DNA from: Chionoecetes opilio
Taxonomy: Eukaryota > Arthropoda > Malacostraca > Decapoda > Majidae
Assembly: GCA_016584305.1 (NCBI GenBank)
Contig: JACEEZ010004854.1
Coordinates: 151,001 to 215,000 of the forward strand
Direction: 5' to 3'
DNA length: 64,000 bases
Position numbers and translations under genes: made by a program. Below the pieces are notes generated by a model. That model was not told the origin of the DNA, made no database searches, and saw only the letters and a program-made list of their open reading frames with translations. Positions 63,545-64,000 of the stretch are shown piece after piece; the stretch's first letter is position 1; each line of letters begins with the position of its first letter.

Positions 63545-64000
63545 TTAACACAAATCACGTAACTGTTGTGATAAGGGGCATTGCTCAACTACATGTTTTT
63601 CCGTTTGCACTTCACTACACTCACACAAACGTTCCTCGATGGGCAATCTTCCTCTGCCCCTTCTGTTCAATCAACCCTCTTCAATGGCAAGGGAGAGCGC
63701 GCTTAAGCGCAACCATGTCCAGGAAATACGTTTCAATTCGTTAACACTATCATTTCTTTTATAAATTTCATGTACAGGGTTTATAATATAATAATATTGA
63801 AATTTCGTTGAGGTAGAAGCTATAACTTTTATCCTTAACTCTTCTCTTGCATTTTCCGCATCATTAGTATTATTTCTTACTACGTCTCGAACATAATTGG
63901 ATTGTATGGGAACGTTTTCTTCCATCACAATCTTTAACACAAAAACAAATGGTTCGTCTTCCAGAGTTGATCAGTCAGTCTACATTTTTGAGAGGAACCT
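63545..64000 (-). pseudogene. Non-LTR retrotransposon C-terminal fragment
   Basis: Runs off the right edge of the window. Reads EDEPFVFVLKIVMEENVPIQ, then LKRISWTWLRLSALSLAIEE, an in-frame TGA (63,673-63,671, probably from a Trp codon), then NRRGRGRLPIEERLCECSEV, QTEKHVVEQCPLSQQLRDLC and TAA. The C.C...QTExHVxxxCP pattern is the zinc-binding tail found at the C terminus of many LINE ORF2 proteins (zf-RVT-like). One stop interrupts an otherwise open frame, so the copy is fairly young. Confidence 0.8.

Overview
This window looks like nuclear DNA of a crustacean, most likely a decapod. It has a spliced DDAH gene, very long (GA)n, (CA)n, (CT)n and (AT)n microsatellites, arthropod-type TTAGG runs, tRNA-derived SINEs, non-LTR retrotransposon remnants and many foldback or terminal-inverted-repeat (TIR) elements. 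Nothing looks bacterial or viral, and there is no CRISPR array. Species was not determined.

Layout. 0-8.5 kb is repeat-rich intergenic DNA with MITEs, a LINE 3' end and microsatellites. 8.6-15.9 kb is the one complete recognisable gene, a seven-exon dimethylarginine dimethylaminohydrolase (DDAH, 276 aa, + strand). It has a GC-AG intron and carries an antisense LINE remnant and a SINE composite in intron 1. 16-25 kb is AT-rich and holds a hAT-like element with a second element nested in it. 25.1-30.9 kb is a TE complex bounded by long inverted repeats. Each arm carries an insertion that the other lacks, so each arm is the empty site of the other, and a decayed multi-copy protein gene lies between them.

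31-62 kb is a large mirror structure. A left arm (about 33.0-44.5 kb) recurs inverted at about 49.85-60.88 kb. A third partial copy (about 44.53-47.6 kb) lies between and is inverted relative to the left arm. Visible turn-round points sit at or next to short perfect hairpins. The left arm carries an intact 214-aa putative membrane protein ORF (34,579-35,223, - strand); its mirror at about 58.7-59.3 kb is frame-broken and full of homopolymer changes. The distal arm reads like either old decay or unpolished sequence.

Between and into the mirrored DNA I find part of a second spliced gene on the - strand. An exon at 50,693-50,529 (hydrophobic leader, His/Thr-rich) joins in frame to a terminal exon at 49,665-49,379 (repeated T-K-T/S-V motifs, Gly/Tyr end, one apparent 1-nt frameshift). 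The leader exon occurs three times in the mirror structure, while the terminal exon occurs once. The right end holds a roughly 960-bp foldback element (62,103-63,063) and a LINE C-terminal fragment that runs off the window.

The genes do not form a pathway. The strongest biology is DDAH and the secreted Thr-rich protein; the most unusual structure is the hairpin-associated triple inverted duplication, whose reality depends on the assembly.
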